64,000 nt of DNA from Jannaschia helgolandensis (GTDB lineage Bacteria; Pseudomonadota; Alphaproteobacteria; Rhodobacterales; Rhodobacteraceae): NCBI RefSeq assembly GCF_900109285.1, contig NZ_FNZQ01000004.1, forward strand, positions 289,774 through 353,773, written 5' to 3'. Position numbers and translations under genes: made by a program. Under the pieces are notes generated by a model. The model saw only the letters and a program-made list of their open reading frames with translations, was not told the DNA's origin and ran no database searches. Below, in pieces: positions 46,725 to 56,617 of this stretch (position 1 is its first letter; the number at the start of each line of letters is the position of its first letter).

Positions 46725-46969
46725 CGCCGCCTCCGCATATATGGTTGCGAGCACCGTAGCCGCCCGATGTCCCATGACACAAGCATTCTTCATCTTGGAC
46801 TTGAAGTATTCGGGGGTCGCCGCCCCTCGTCCCCGGCGGCAAGTTCGCATATCTGATCGGTGTCGCCATCGGGCGGCACCACGTCGAAATCGGGACGGGC
46901 CGCGGGTAACCGGGGCCCTATACACGCCGGAAATCAGCGGAAAACCACGCAACCCCAAGGGTGACACTC

Positions 46970-47269
46970 ATGGCGCAGATCACGGTCGTGTATTGGCGGG
47001 ACATCCCGGCGCAGGTCATCTGCGGCAGCGGCAGACGCGCGGCCAAGGTGCAATTGTCCGAACGCTTCGAACAGGCCATCGACCGGGCTGCCATGAAATC
47101 GGGCGCATCGGAAACCGACGCCTATCTCGCGGACTGGCGCAAAGTGCCCGAGGGTGAAGCAGATGGCGATGATCGTGCCGCCGCCGAAGCACACGCCGCC
47201 GCGTTGGAAGCCGACTGGACGCCGGAACGTCTGAAAACAGTAGCCATGGCCGGAGGGGTCGAAACATGA
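46970..47269 (+). CDS. Virulence-factor-domain (PF13769-like) small protein of the one-carbon operon
   Basis: The 99-residue protein begins MAQITVVYWRDIPAQVICG and matches the family named virulence factor (PF13769) that accompanies methylenetetrahydrofolate reductase-like and RamA-like genes in alphaproteobacteria. The family name is historical; no virulence role is implied. It overlaps the next gene by four bases (ATGA), so it is a member of the operon. Its function in one-carbon metabolism is not known. Confidence 0.82.
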   Translation: MAQITVVYWRDIPAQVICGSGRRAAKVQLSERFEQAIDRAAMKSGASETDAYLADWRKVPEGEADGDDRAAAEAHAAALEADWTPERLKTVAMAGGVET

Positions 47270-48165
47270 GCATTCTTGGTTTCCGCAAGGCCCCGGCCCC
47301 AACCCCGAAGAACGGCGTTCTGGCAGATTTCCTGGACGGTTTCTCCATTGAGGTGATGCCCCGCACCGCCGAAAAGGTCGAGGATTTCGCCGCAATCCTG
47401 CCGCAGGGCACCCGCGTCTACATCGCCCACATCGACGGCACCCCTGTCGAGGATATGGTCGCGACCGCCGCGCGGCTGCACGCGGACGGCATGACCCCGA
47501 TGCCGCACTTTCCGGCGCGAATCATAAAAGACCGCGCGATGCTGACCGACTGGATCGCCCGGTATCGGGGCGAGGCCGATGTCCGGCAGGCCCTTTTGCT
47601 GGCCGGGGGCGTTGCGCAACCGGCTGGAGCGTTCGAAAACTCCATGCAGATGATGGAGTCGGGTGCGTTTGACGGGTTCGAGCGGCTGCATGTCGCCGGC
47701 CACCCCGAAGGCAACCGAGATATCGACATGGACGGTGGGGACAAGAACGTCTCGGATGCTCTTGTCTGGAAACAGAAGTTTTCCGAACGCACTGATGCGA
47801 AGATGGCCATCGCCACGCAGTTCTGCTTCGAGTCCGCACCGGTCATCGAATGGGCGAATGGCATCAGGGCGGCTGGCATCGATCTGCCCGTCCATATCGG
47901 CCTTGCCGGGCCTGCCAAGTTGCAGACCCTGATCAAGTTCGCCATTGCCTGCGGCGTCGGCCCCAGCTTGCGCGTGTTGCAGAAGCGCGCGATGGACGTG
48001 ACCAAGCTGCTGCTGCCTTATGAGCCCACCGAAATTGCAACCGATCTTGCGCGCCACAAGGCTGCGAACCCCGACTTCAACATTGCATCGGTCCACATTT
48101 TCCCATTGGGCGGGATCAAGACCTCAGCCGATTGGCTCAAGGTTCATGCGAAGGATGAAGAATGA
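47266..48165 (+). CDS. Methylenetetrahydrofolate reductase-like protein
   Basis: The 299-residue protein resembles the MetF TIM-barrel family (FSIEVMPRTAEKVEDFA, HFPARIIKDRAML, LLAGGVAQPAGAFENS, and VHIGLAGPAKLQTLIKFAIACGVGPS). MetF makes 5-methyl-THF. This is a short divergent member found with the MeTHF:corrinoid methyltransferase. It is coupled to both neighbours by four-base overlaps. Confidence 0.86.
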   Translation: MSILGFRKAPAPTPKNGVLADFLDGFSIEVMPRTAEKVEDFAAILPQGTRVYIAHIDGTPVEDMVATAARLHADGMTPMPHFPARIIKDRAMLTDWIARYRGEADVRQALLLAGGVAQPAGAFENSMQMMESGAFDGFERLHVAGHPEGNRDIDMDGGDKNVSDALVWKQKFSERTDAKMAIATQFCFESAPVIEWANGIRAAGIDLPVHIGLAGPAKLQTLIKFAIACGVGPSLRVLQKRAMDVTKLLLPYEPTEIATDLARHKAANPDFNIASVHIFPLGGIKTSADWLKVHAKDEE

Positions 48166-49148
48166 CGCGTACCGTACTGGAATCCAAGACAAAGACTGTG
48201 GTCATCGGCTTTGATGAACCGTTCTGCGTTATCGGCGAACGCATCAATCCGACGGGCCGCAAGAAGCTGGCTGCCGAGTTGGAGATGGACGACTTCTCGA
48301 CGGTCGAGCGCGATGCGCTGGAACAAGTGGCCTGCGGGGCGATGGTTCTCGACGTCAATTCCGGTGCCGTCTTCACCAACAAGATGGCCGAAGACCCGCG
48401 TTACGCCGACAACAACTTCGTCGAACCGACATTGATGAAAGCGCTGATCGAGCGGGTGCAGGCGCTGGTCGACGTGCCGCTTTGCATCGACAGTTCGGTC
48501 CCCGGCGCGCTGGAAAACGGTCTGATGGCCGCCGAAGGCCGTCCCCTGCTGAATTCCGTCACCGGAGAGGAGGAACGGCTGGAGCTGGTCCTGCCGCTGG
48601 TCAAGAAATACAACGTCCCGGTCGTCGCGATTTCGAACGACGACACCGGAATTTCCGAAGACCCCGACGTGCGCTTCGCCGTGGCCAAGAAGATCGTCGA
48701 ACGTGCCGCCGATTTCGGCATTCCGGCGCATGACATCGTGGTCGACCCGCTGGTCATGCCGATCGGTGCGATGGCGACCGCCGGGCATCAGGTTTTCACC
48801 CTCGTCCGTCGTTTGCGCGACGAACTGGGCGTCAATACCACCTGCGGCGCCTCGAACATCAGCTTCGGCCTGCCCAACCGTCACGGCGTCAATGCGGCCT
48901 TCCTGCCGATGGCGATGGCGGCGGGCATGACAAGCGCGATCATGAACCCCATACGCCATCAGGAGATGGAGGCGATCAACGCAGCCAACCTGTTGATGAA
49001 CCACGATCCCAACGGTGGCAAATGGATCGGCTTCAGCCGTGTGCTGGATGCCGTGAAGGATGGTGCCACCTTTGCCGAAGCCGCTCAGGCCGCCGCTGCG
49101 TCCGGTGCCAAGTCCGGGGGGCGGCGCGGCGGTCGGCGGCGCGCCTGA
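48162..49148 (+). CDS. Methyltetrahydrofolate:corrinoid methyltransferase (pterin-binding)
   Basis: The 328-residue protein has a pterin-binding TIM barrel (FCVIGERINPTGRKKLAAEL, ALVDVPLCIDSSVPGALENG, NVPVVAISNDDTG, and VNTTCGASNISFGLPNR). Such enzymes move the methyl group between methyl-THF and a corrinoid protein. In roseobacters a split methionine synthase uses a stand-alone protein of this type with separate corrinoid and homocysteine-binding proteins. Those partners are not in the window. The C-terminus is an Ala/Arg-rich tail (SGGRRGGRRRA). Confidence 0.88.
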   Translation: MTRTVLESKTKTVVIGFDEPFCVIGERINPTGRKKLAAELEMDDFSTVERDALEQVACGAMVLDVNSGAVFTNKMAEDPRYADNNFVEPTLMKALIERVQALVDVPLCIDSSVPGALENGLMAAEGRPLLNSVTGEEERLELVLPLVKKYNVPVVAISNDDTGISEDPDVRFAVAKKIVERAADFGIPAHDIVVDPLVMPIGAMATAGHQVFTLVRRLRDELGVNTTCGASNISFGLPNRHGVNAAFLPMAMAAGMTSAIMNPIRHQEMEAINAANLLMNHDPNGGKWIGFSRVLDAVKDGATFAEAAQAAAASGAKSGGRRGGRRRA

Positions 49149-49152
49149 TGCG

Positions 49153-51153
49153 ATGACCGACCACCACGTCATCTTCATGCCATCGGGCAAGCGGGGTCGC
49201 TTTGCCACCGGCACCCCCGTGCTGACGGCGGCGCGCCAGTTGGGCGTCGATCTGGATTCGGTATGCGGCGGGCGGGGCATATGTTCGAAATGTCAGGTCC
49301 AGCCGGGCGAAGGGTCGTTTCCGAAGCTGGGCGTTACCGTATCGCCGGGCGCATTATCGGAGTTCAACGCGGTCGAGCGCCGATATGATGAAAAGCGCGG
49401 ACTGAAACCCGGTCGCCGTCTGGGTTGCCAGGCGACGGTGCAGGGCGACGTGGTGATCGACGTGCCGCCGGAAAGCCAGGTCCACCGACAGGTCGTGCGC
49501 AAGGCCGCCAGCGACAAACCGATCGTCATGGACCCGGCCACGCGGTTGCATTTCGTTACTGTCGAGGAACCGGACATGGACGCCCCGTCGGGCGATCTGG
49601 AACGGCTGCGCGATGCATTGGAATCGCAATGGGGACTGAACGGGCTGGAGATCGCCCTGCCCCTTCTGCGTCAGGTGCAGCCGGTTCTGCGCGCTGGCAA
49701 CTGGCAGGTTACGGTGGCCGTCAACCATGACGAGAACCGGATCACTGCCCTGTTTCCCGGCTTGCGGGAAACACCCCTGCTGGGGCTGGCCATCGACCTC
49801 GGTTCGACTACGATTGCCGCGCATCTGTGCGATCTGTCTACCGGCGAGGTGCGCGCGTCGGGCGGCATGATGAACCCGCAGATCCGGTTCGGCGAAGACC
49901 TGATGAGCCGGGTCAGCTATTCCATGATGAATCCCGGTGGTGACCTCGAGATGACCGCCGCAGTCCGTCAGGCGCTGGATGCGTTGGCCGTCGAACTGGC
50001 GACCGAAGCCGGTATTCCCTCCGGCGATATCGTCGAGGCTGTGATCGTCTGCAACCCGGTCATGCACCACCTTCTGCTGGGCGTGGACCCTGTGGAATTG
50101 GGCCAGTCGCCCTTCGCGCTGGCCACGTCTGACGCGTTGCGACTGGCGGCTTCGGACATAGGTCTGACCTCGATTGCCGATGGCGCGCGCGTCTATGTCT
50201 TGCCTTGCATAGCGGGCCATGTCGGGGCGGATGCGGCCGCCGTCGCCCTGGCCGAAGCGCCCGATCAGGCCGACCCGCTGACCCTTATCGTCGACGTCGG
50301 CACCAATGCCGAAATCATTCTGGGCAACCGCGAGCGACTGCTGGCCTGTTCCTCGCCCACCGGGCCTGCGTTCGAAGGGGCACAGATCAGCGCCGGGCAA
50401 CGCGCGGCGCCGGGTGCCATCGAGCGTGTGCAGATCGACCCGGTCACCAAGGAGCCGCGCTTTCGCGTGATCGGCAGCGAGTTGTGGTCCGACGAGGATG
50501 GCTTTGCCGAGGCGACCAAGGCCAGCGGTATCACGGGCATCTGCGGGTCGGGCATCATCGAGGCAGTGGCCGAAATGCGGATGGCGGGCATCGTCGATGC
50601 CAAGGGCCTGATCGGCTCGCCCGCGCAGGTCGGGTCGTCGCGTCTGGAACTGGACGGACGCACGCATTCCTATCTGCTGTGGGAAGGCGACGACCGCCGC
50701 ATTCAGGTCACGCAGAACGATATCCGTGCAATCCAGCTGGCGAAATCGGCGCTCTATGCCGGGGCGCGCCTGCTGATGGATGAAGCCGGTGTGGATACGG
50801 TCGACAAGATCACGCTGGCCGGGGCCTTCGGGGCGCATATCTCGCCCAAGCACGCAATGGTTCTGGGCATGATCCCCGACGCCGATCTGACCGCCGTGAC
50901 CAGCGCCGGCAACGCCGCCGGGCACGGGGCGCGCATCGCGCTGTGCAATCGCGCGGCCCGCGCGCACATCGAGGGTCTGGTACGGCGCATCGAAAAGATC
51001 GAGACCGCCGTGGCTCCGCGTTTTCAGGAACACTTCGTGGCCGCCAACGCGATCCCCCATGCGACGGCCCCGTTCCCGCATCTGATGGCGGAACTGACCC
51101 TGCCGGACGTCAGCTGGAACACCGCGTCGGAGGGGCGCAGGCGTCGCCGCTAG
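49153..51153 (+). CDS. RamA-like corrinoid activation protein (ferredoxin plus ASKHA domain)
   Basis: The 666-residue protein begins with a 2Fe-2S ferredoxin domain (CGGRGICSKC at about residues 37-46, fourth Cys near 91) and continues as a DUF4445/RACo-type ASKHA ATPase (LAIDLGSTTIAAHLCDLSTG near 215; VDVGTNAEIILGNRERL near 380; AGAFGAHISP near 557). Such proteins use ATP to reductively reactivate Co(II)-corrinoids that escape from methyl transfer. It is four bases downstream of the methyltransferase gene and completes the operon. Confidence 0.93.
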   Translation: MTDHHVIFMPSGKRGRFATGTPVLTAARQLGVDLDSVCGGRGICSKCQVQPGEGSFPKLGVTVSPGALSEFNAVERRYDEKRGLKPGRRLGCQATVQGDVVIDVPPESQVHRQVVRKAASDKPIVMDPATRLHFVTVEEPDMDAPSGDLERLRDALESQWGLNGLEIALPLLRQVQPVLRAGNWQVTVAVNHDENRITALFPGLRETPLLGLAIDLGSTTIAAHLCDLSTGEVRASGGMMNPQIRFGEDLMSRVSYSMMNPGGDLEMTAAVRQALDALAVELATEAGIPSGDIVEAVIVCNPVMHHLLLGVDPVELGQSPFALATSDALRLAASDIGLTSIADGARVYVLPCIAGHVGADAAAVALAEAPDQADPLTLIVDVGTNAEIILGNRERLLACSSPTGPAFEGAQISAGQRAAPGAIERVQIDPVTKEPRFRVIGSELWSDEDGFAEATKASGITGICGSGIIEAVAEMRMAGIVDAKGLIGSPAQVGSSRLELDGRTHSYLLWEGDDRRIQVTQNDIRAIQLAKSALYAGARLLMDEAGVDTVDKITLAGAFGAHISPKHAMVLGMIPDADLTAVTSAGNAAGHGARIALCNRAARAHIEGLVRRIEKIETAVAPRFQEHFVAANAIPHATAPFPHLMAELTLPDVSWNTASEGRRRRR

Positions 51154-51213
51154 GTCTGTCCTTGCTCTGAAACATTCCGGCGGCGAATTCGCGAATGGGC
51201 TGGACCCGACATT

Positions 51214-51843
51214 CTAAAGTCGGATGACCTGCCCACCCGCCGCCGTCGCATCCGCCTTGTCGTGGGTCACCAGCAGCGCGGGGATGCCGACCGCGCGGAT
51301 ACGGTCAAATACCAGTTTGCGTATCTGGTCGCGCAGGCCGTCGTCCAGTTTCGAAAACGGCTCGTCCAGCAACAGGGCGCAGGGCTTCGACAGCAATGTC
51401 CGCATTAATGCCACGCGCGCCGCCTGTCCGCCCGACAGGGTGGCCGGATCGCGGGGGCCGTAACCCTGCAACCCGATCTCCGCCAGGGCAGCAGTGACGG
51501 TATCGCGCCGGGCCTTGCGCGTGCCGCCACGCGGTAATCCGAAAGCAAGGTTCGCGGCGACATCGAGATGCGGAAACAACAGCGGGTCCTGATAGAGGAT
51601 GCCGATATGCCGGGCTTCGGGCGGCATGTCAGTCAGATCGCGACCATCCAGCAGGACATGCCCCGTGGCTCGGAATGCGGGGGCAAGATCGCCCATTATG
51701 GCACTGAGCAGCGTGGACTTGCCCGACCCGGATGGTCCCATCAGGGTGAGTACATCGCCCGGCCGCACATGCGCATCGACCGCCAGAAGCGGCAGACCGT
51801 TCCGGCAGATCTCAATGTTTTGGATCGTCAGACCGTCGGTCAT
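51214..51843 (-). CDS. ABC transporter ATP-binding protein, YnjD-like
   Basis: The 209-residue ATPase has Walker A GPSGSGKST (residues 36-44), signature LSGGQAARVALMRTL near 140, Walker B ALLLDEPFSKLD, and H-loop VTHDKADA. It pairs with the permease by an ATGA overlap at 51840-51843. It resembles YnjD of Escherichia coli, whose transported substrate is not established. Confidence 0.93.
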   Translation of the reverse strand: MTDGLTIQNIEICRNGLPLLAVDAHVRPGDVLTLMGPSGSGKSTLLSAIMGDLAPAFRATGHVLLDGRDLTDMPPEARHIGILYQDPLLFPHLDVAANLAFGLPRGGTRKARRDTVTAALAEIGLQGYGPRDPATLSGGQAARVALMRTLLSKPCALLLDEPFSKLDDGLRDQIRKLVFDRIRAVGIPALLVTHDKADATAAGGQVIRL

Positions 51844-53495
51844 CGGTGCAGTCCCCGGCGATGTCGAAAAACGATCGCAGGAACGGTCAGTGCCATCGCG
51901 AAGGGCAGCAAGGCCGCCAACGCCTGCCCCAGACCCCAGACGCCGATCGCGCGGCGGTCGCCGCCCGACGACAGGGCCACCGCCTCGGTCACCAATGTCG
52001 TTACCCGGCCCCCGCCCAGAAGCAGCGTGGCAAGATACTGTCCGACGGACACTGCCACGCCTACTGCCACGGCAGTCAGCACAGGACCGGTCAGCATCGG
52101 CAGCCGCAGACGCCAGAGTGTGCGGTTCGGACTGGCCCCCAGCCCCGCTCCGATGCGGGCCAGTCGGGCGTCCCACGCGCGGAACGGCCCGGACAGCGAC
52201 AGGAATACATAGGGCAGCACAAAGACGACATGCCCCGCCAGCACCAGCCAGACGGAGGGCCCGAACCCCAGCGTCAGCGGCAGAAGCTGCAAGCCGGGCA
52301 AGAAAGCAACCTGTGGGATCAGCAGCGGCAGATACAGTAGCCAGAGCGCACGTTGACCCAGCGTCAAACCAAAGCGATGTTCGGCCTCCAGACAGCCGAC
52401 CACGAGGGTCAGGGAGATTATCGTCGCGGCCCCGGCCAGCGCCAGCGTACCGAATGCCGTGCGCGCCATGTCCGGTCCGAACCGCGACCAGCTGCGCAGC
52501 GTCAGCGCCTCGGGCAGCAAGTCGGGATAGGCCCATCGCGCCGCGACAGACCACATCGCCAGCGCCGCGAGACCGGCCAGCACCATGGCGGCGGACCCGG
52601 TGGCCAGCGTCAGCCCGCACCCCCGCGCCAGCCGCTCCGGCGCACCGCGCCCCGACCAGACCCAGGCGCGGCCGATCCGTGCCATCAGACGTTCCGCGAC
52701 CAGCCATACGGCCAGCACGACCAGCGTCGCCGCGAACAGGATCAGCCCACCTGCCGCCGCGACCGCGCGGGCCGACAGGTCGGGGTCCATCATCCAGCGG
52801 GTCACCTGCACCGATAATGTCGTCGGCGTCGTCGGCCCCAGGATCACGGCCACATCAACGTTGGTCATTCCGAAAACCAGCACGACCAGAACCGGCAGGC
52901 GCATCTGGGCATAGACGTCGGGAAAGACCGCTTTCATCCATGCCGATACCCGCCCCTGCCCCAACGACCGCGCCACGGCGAGGCGCGGACCGGCGGACAC
53001 CTGCGTCAGGGCGGCGAGCATCATCAGCAGCAGAAACGGCATCTCTTTCGCGATCAGCCCGGCGGTCAGGGACAGACCCCAGGGGTCGTTCAGGATCAAC
53101 AGGTCAGGTGCGGCTTCCCAACCCATCACGTTTGCCGGTATTCGCAGGATCCAGCCCGAGGGCGACACAAGAAACGCCAGCCCGAGCGCCGCCGCCGCAT
53201 GCGGCACGGCGAGAAGCGGCGACAACATCCGCTCCAGCCAGACGAAGACCCGCGTACCATGCCAGCCTGCCGTGATCAGCGCAGCCACCGACAGCGCGCC
53301 CAGCGTGGACAATATGCCTGATGTTACCGAGACGGTCAGAGCTCGCGGCAGGCCCGGCCAGGTCAGTGCCATTGTCATCGGGCGATCCGCCCCTGGCACC
53401 AGATAACCGAAGGCGGGCAGGATTGTCCCGATCAGGCCGAATAGCACCGGTCCCGCCAGCACGAGTGCCGTCAGAAGGGGCAGCGGGCGCAGCAC
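51840..53495 (-). CDS. ABC transporter permease, fused two-unit type, YnjC-like
   Basis: The 551-residue permease has about twelve hydrophobic segments in two halves, each with an EAA-like loop (SLGQGRVSAWMKAVFP and GASPNRTLWRLRLP). This duplicated ThiP/FbpB architecture is the YnjC type. It lies nine bases after the YnjB-like gene and overlaps the ATPase gene. Confidence 0.92.
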   Translation of the reverse strand: MLRPLPLLTALVLAGPVLFGLIGTILPAFGYLVPGADRPMTMALTWPGLPRALTVSVTSGILSTLGALSVAALITAGWHGTRVFVWLERMLSPLLAVPHAAAALGLAFLVSPSGWILRIPANVMGWEAAPDLLILNDPWGLSLTAGLIAKEMPFLLLMMLAALTQVSAGPRLAVARSLGQGRVSAWMKAVFPDVYAQMRLPVLVVLVFGMTNVDVAVILGPTTPTTLSVQVTRWMMDPDLSARAVAAAGGLILFAATLVVLAVWLVAERLMARIGRAWVWSGRGAPERLARGCGLTLATGSAAMVLAGLAALAMWSVAARWAYPDLLPEALTLRSWSRFGPDMARTAFGTLALAGAATIISLTLVVGCLEAEHRFGLTLGQRALWLLYLPLLIPQVAFLPGLQLLPLTLGFGPSVWLVLAGHVVFVLPYVFLSLSGPFRAWDARLARIGAGLGASPNRTLWRLRLPMLTGPVLTAVAVGVAVSVGQYLATLLLGGGRVTTLVTEAVALSSGGDRRAIGVWGLGQALAALLPFAMALTVPAIVFRHRRGLHR

Positions 53496-53504
53496 CTGGG
53501 ACGA

Positions 53505-54716
53505 CTACTCCGCAACACCATAGCGGGCGACCCAATCGTCGGCCAGCCGAGTGGCCCAGCTTGGGTGCGGTTCCGGCAGGGCCTGGCCGAGTTCTGCAGG
53601 CGAAAGGGTGGCGATGCCAAGGTCGAGCGCTTCGAAAGCGGCCCGATCGGCCTCGGGTATCCTGTCCATATCGAGAACCGTGCCATAGCCCAGAATGCCT
53701 GGCGTCTGCGCCCGCAGTTGCGCCTCGGGCGACAGCAGGATGTTGGCCACGACCATCGCGCCTTCCTTGGAGGAGGAATTGAAAGGGATCGCCACGAAAC
53801 TGGCATTACCCAGCGTGCCACCGTCCAGAACATAGGTTCGAACCGTTTCCGGCAGATCGAAGTTGGCGATGGCGGTCGTTGCCTCACCGGGCGAAAAGCT
53901 GAAGGCGATGTCGGTTTCGCCGTCGTTGATCAGCTGCAACTGGCGCGGACCCGTTTCGGGATAGGCGCGCCCCTGACGCCACAGATACGGCGTCAGCTGG
54001 TCCAGATAGTCCCAAAGGATCGCGGTCACATCTTCGTAGTCCTCGTCCACCGGATCTTGCAGCACGGCGGGGTCCGGCACCAGTTCGATAAGCATCTGTT
54101 TCAGGAACGTCGTGCCCAGAAAATCGGGCGGCTGCGGATAGGTGAAACGGCCCGGATTTTCCTGTGCCCACTGCAGCAGCCGGGCGGCATTTTTTGGCGG
54201 CTCAGGCACGCGGGCACTGTCGTAAACGAACACGAGTTGGGCCATTGCCCACGGGCTCTCGTAGCCCTCGGTCGGGACGGTGAAGTCACTGGTGACGGTC
54301 TTTCCGTCCACATCGACGTATTGCCAATTCGGCAATTGCTCGGCGAAAGGGCCGAACAGCAGACCGACGGATTTCATCGAGGCGAAATTCGCCCCGTTGA
54401 TCCAGATCAGATCGACCGATCCGCCAGTTTCACGCCCGGCCTGCAATTCGGTCAGAACGGCACCGACGGCATCGGCGGTGTCGGACAGTTTGACATGTTC
54501 AAGCCTGACACCCTGTTGCTCCGCCCGGTCGCCGATCCAGGCGATGAAATCGTTCGTCGCGGTCGATCCGCCCCAGGCGTACCAATAGACGGTCTGTCCC
54601 TGCGCAGCCTGCGAAACCGCGTCCCAGTCCGACACGTCTGGGTTGGCCATGGCAGCCGGAGAGGCGAAGGCCAGTGCAGCGATCAGCGGGGCCGTCAGAA
54701 AAGTCGGAAAACGCAT
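53505..54716 (-). CDS. ABC transporter substrate-binding protein, YnjB-like
   Basis: The 403-residue periplasmic protein has a Sec signal peptide (FLTAPLIAALAFASPAAMA) and the YnjB conserved WYAWGGSTATNDFIAWIGD and SVDLIWINGANFASMK. In Escherichia coli, ynjB, ynjC, ynjD and ynjF are close neighbours, as here. No lipobox is visible. The ligand is unknown. Confidence 0.93.
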   Translation of the reverse strand: MRFPTFLTAPLIAALAFASPAAMANPDVSDWDAVSQAAQGQTVYWYAWGGSTATNDFIAWIGDRAEQQGVRLEHVKLSDTADAVGAVLTELQAGRETGGSVDLIWINGANFASMKSVGLLFGPFAEQLPNWQYVDVDGKTVTSDFTVPTEGYESPWAMAQLVFVYDSARVPEPPKNAARLLQWAQENPGRFTYPQPPDFLGTTFLKQMLIELVPDPAVLQDPVDEDYEDVTAILWDYLDQLTPYLWRQGRAYPETGPRQLQLINDGETDIAFSFSPGEATTAIANFDLPETVRTYVLDGGTLGNASFVAIPFNSSSKEGAMVVANILLSPEAQLRAQTPGILGYGTVLDMDRIPEADRAAFEALDLGIATLSPAELGQALPEPHPSWATRLADDWVARYGVAE

Positions 54717-54725
54717 GGCAATCTC

Positions 54726-55328
54726 TCATTTCAGCAAGTTTCGTGCATTGATGACGCGGGCGACGGCGGTGAGCAAGCAAAGTGAACCAAAGACCCAGGC
54801 CATAGGAATGAAATACTGCGGCAGAAGGCATAGCAGAACGAGGAAAGCGATCGTCTCGGTTCCTTCCAGCAGTCCCGCGGAATAATAGAGCGATTTGACG
54901 CCCTGGGCTGACGTCGACAGCCCGCGCTTTTCTGCGACTATAGCGTAGCCGAGAAAGCTGCTTCCGTTCACATAAAACGTCAAAATCAGGAATGCAGCGG
55001 ATAGCGCATTGGCCGGATCGAGCACTGCGAATGCAAAGGGCACAGCACCGTAGAAAACGAAATCGCACCAGATATCGAGGTAGCCGCCGAAGTCCGTCGT
55101 TTGTGTGGCACGTGCAACCGCACCGTCCAGCCCATCCAGCAGTCGCGACGCCAGCAAGGGCAGCAAGGCCCAGCCCGGCGCGCCCGCAGCAATCACGGCG
55201 GCGCTGACAAGGCCCAGGGATAGACCGGTCAGCGTAACGCCATCCGCCGTCCAGCCCGCCCGTGCCAGTGTCCGACCCAGCCGGTTCAGAGGCGGATTGA
55301 TGAGGGGTCTGGCAAATCGGTCGAGCAT
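54726..55328 (-). CDS. CDP-alcohol phosphatidyltransferase, YnjF-like
   Basis: The 200-residue membrane protein carries the CDP-OH-P motif DG-AV-AR...G-GYL-D-IWC-D near residues 67-90 and about six hydrophobic segments. I chose 55328 (MLDRFARPLI) because it has AGAGG upstream and matches the start of Escherichia coli YnjF (MLDRHLHP...). The family joins a phosphatidyl or similar group from a CDP-linked donor to an alcohol; the acceptor is unknown here. It sits at the head of the YnjBCD set. Confidence 0.9.
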   Translation of the reverse strand: MLDRFARPLINPPLNRLGRTLARAGWTADGVTLTGLSLGLVSAAVIAAGAPGWALLPLLASRLLDGLDGAVARATQTTDFGGYLDIWCDFVFYGAVPFAFAVLDPANALSAAFLILTFYVNGSSFLGYAIVAEKRGLSTSAQGVKSLYYSAGLLEGTETIAFLVLLCLLPQYFIPMAWVFGSLCLLTAVARVINARNLLK

Positions 55329-55420
55329 CGGGCCTCTGGCAGACAAATCCAATGCATTCACTTGCATCGCCGACTGGGGCGGACAAGGCAAAAGACCGTG
55401 AGGATCAAAGCGCTTCTGCG

Positions 55421-56617
55421 TCAGGATTGCAAGGTCAGGCGCGTCAGCGCCATGCCCGACAGCAGCGCCATAACGGCCGCACAGGCCAGTGACAGCGCCA
55501 GTCCGCCCGCCTGATACGTCAGCCCCGACAGTACCGTGCCGATCAGCCGTCCGCCCGCGTTCGCCATGTAATAGAACCCCACGTCCATCGTGACCCGCTT
55601 GTCTCCGGCGAAGTCCAGGATCAGAAAAGAATGCATTGCAGAGTTCACGGCAAAGACTGCGCCAAACAGCACAAGTCCGGCCAGCACCGGCCAGACTGCG
55701 TTCGGAGCCGCGACCACCAGTGCGGCCAATGCACCCGTCGCGACGGCCAGCGCACCGACCCAGAACAGGGCGCGACGTGCCGACCCTGCCCCCAGACGCG
55801 GGGCCATAGCCTGCATCGCACCGTAGAAAATGATCCAGAAGGCCATGAAGCCGCCGGTCAGGAAGAACGCCTCCTCGGGGCCGCGATCTTGCGCCAGCGC
55901 GACGGTCAGCCAGATCGGCAGGGCGACGACGAACCAGACGTCGCGCGCACCGAACAGGAACAGGCGCGCCAGCGACAGCCAGTTGATGCGGCTGTCGGTA
56001 CTGAACACATGGGTGAATTTCGCACCTTTGTCGCGCACCGTCAGCCCGCCCGGAAGGAAGGTCACGATAGCCACCAGCACGACTGTCAGACTGCCCGCCA
56101 GAGTCCAGAGTGCGGGGATGAACCCGACTCCGCCCAGCAGTGCCGCGCCCAGAAAGAAGCCCAAGCCCTTGACCGCGTTCTTCGACCCGGTCAGCGCCGC
56201 GACCCAGGCATAGAGCCCCTGCCCCGGCGGTGCGAGCAGCTTGACCGCAGATTTCGACGCCGTCTTGGTCAGATCCTTGGCCACCCCCGACGCGCCCTGC
56301 ACCAGCATCACGAAAACGACCGACGTGGCCATGGCCCAGCCCGCATCAAGTTGCGTCAAGGCCGCCAGCGCCACGATCTGCAACGCCAGTCCGGCAAGCA
56401 GAGTCGAGGCCAGACCGAAACGTGCCGCCAGCCAGCCCGCCGTTAGATTGGTGACGATGCCCGCGACTTCATACAATACGAACAGCCACGCCAGCGTCAG
56501 CGGCGAAAACCCCAGACGGTGGAAGTGCAGCAGCACCAGCATCCGCAAGGCGCCATCGGTCAGCATAAACGCCCAATAGGCCGCCGTGACTGCCGCGTAG
56601 CCGCGAAGGGATGTCAC
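55421..56617 (-). CDS. arsJ: Organoarsenical efflux MFS transporter ArsJ
   Basis: The 398-residue membrane protein has twelve hydrophobic segments and the ArsJ-family start LRGYAAVTAAYWAFMLTDGALRMLVLLHFHRLGF plus GVAKDLTKTASKSAVKLLAP. ArsJ exports 1-arseno-3-phosphoglycerate made by a partner GAPDH, giving arsenate resistance. A GTG start at 56617 overlaps the GAPDH stop (GTGA); an ATG at 56644 is an alternative. The adjacent GAPDH gene strongly supports the assignment. Confidence 0.94.
   Translation of the reverse strand: MTSLRGYAAVTAAYWAFMLTDGALRMLVLLHFHRLGFSPLTLAWLFVLYEVAGIVTNLTAGWLAARFGLASTLLAGLALQIVALAALTQLDAGWAMATSVVFVMLVQGASGVAKDLTKTASKSAVKLLAPPGQGLYAWVAALTGSKNAVKGLGFFLGAALLGGVGFIPALWTLAGSLTVVLVAIVTFLPGGLTVRDKGAKFTHVFSTDSRINWLSLARLFLFGARDVWFVVALPIWLTVALAQDRGPEEAFFLTGGFMAFWIIFYGAMQAMAPRLGAGSARRALFWVGALAVATGALAALVVAAPNAVWPVLAGLVLFGAVFAVNSAMHSFLILDFAGDKRVTMDVGFYYMANAGGRLIGTVLSGLTYQAGGLALSLACAAVMALLSGMALTRLTLQS

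Noticed and set aside
49354..51081. Minus-strand open frame of 575 codons
   Set aside because: Antisense to the RamA-like gene, which has clear ferredoxin and ASKHA motifs.
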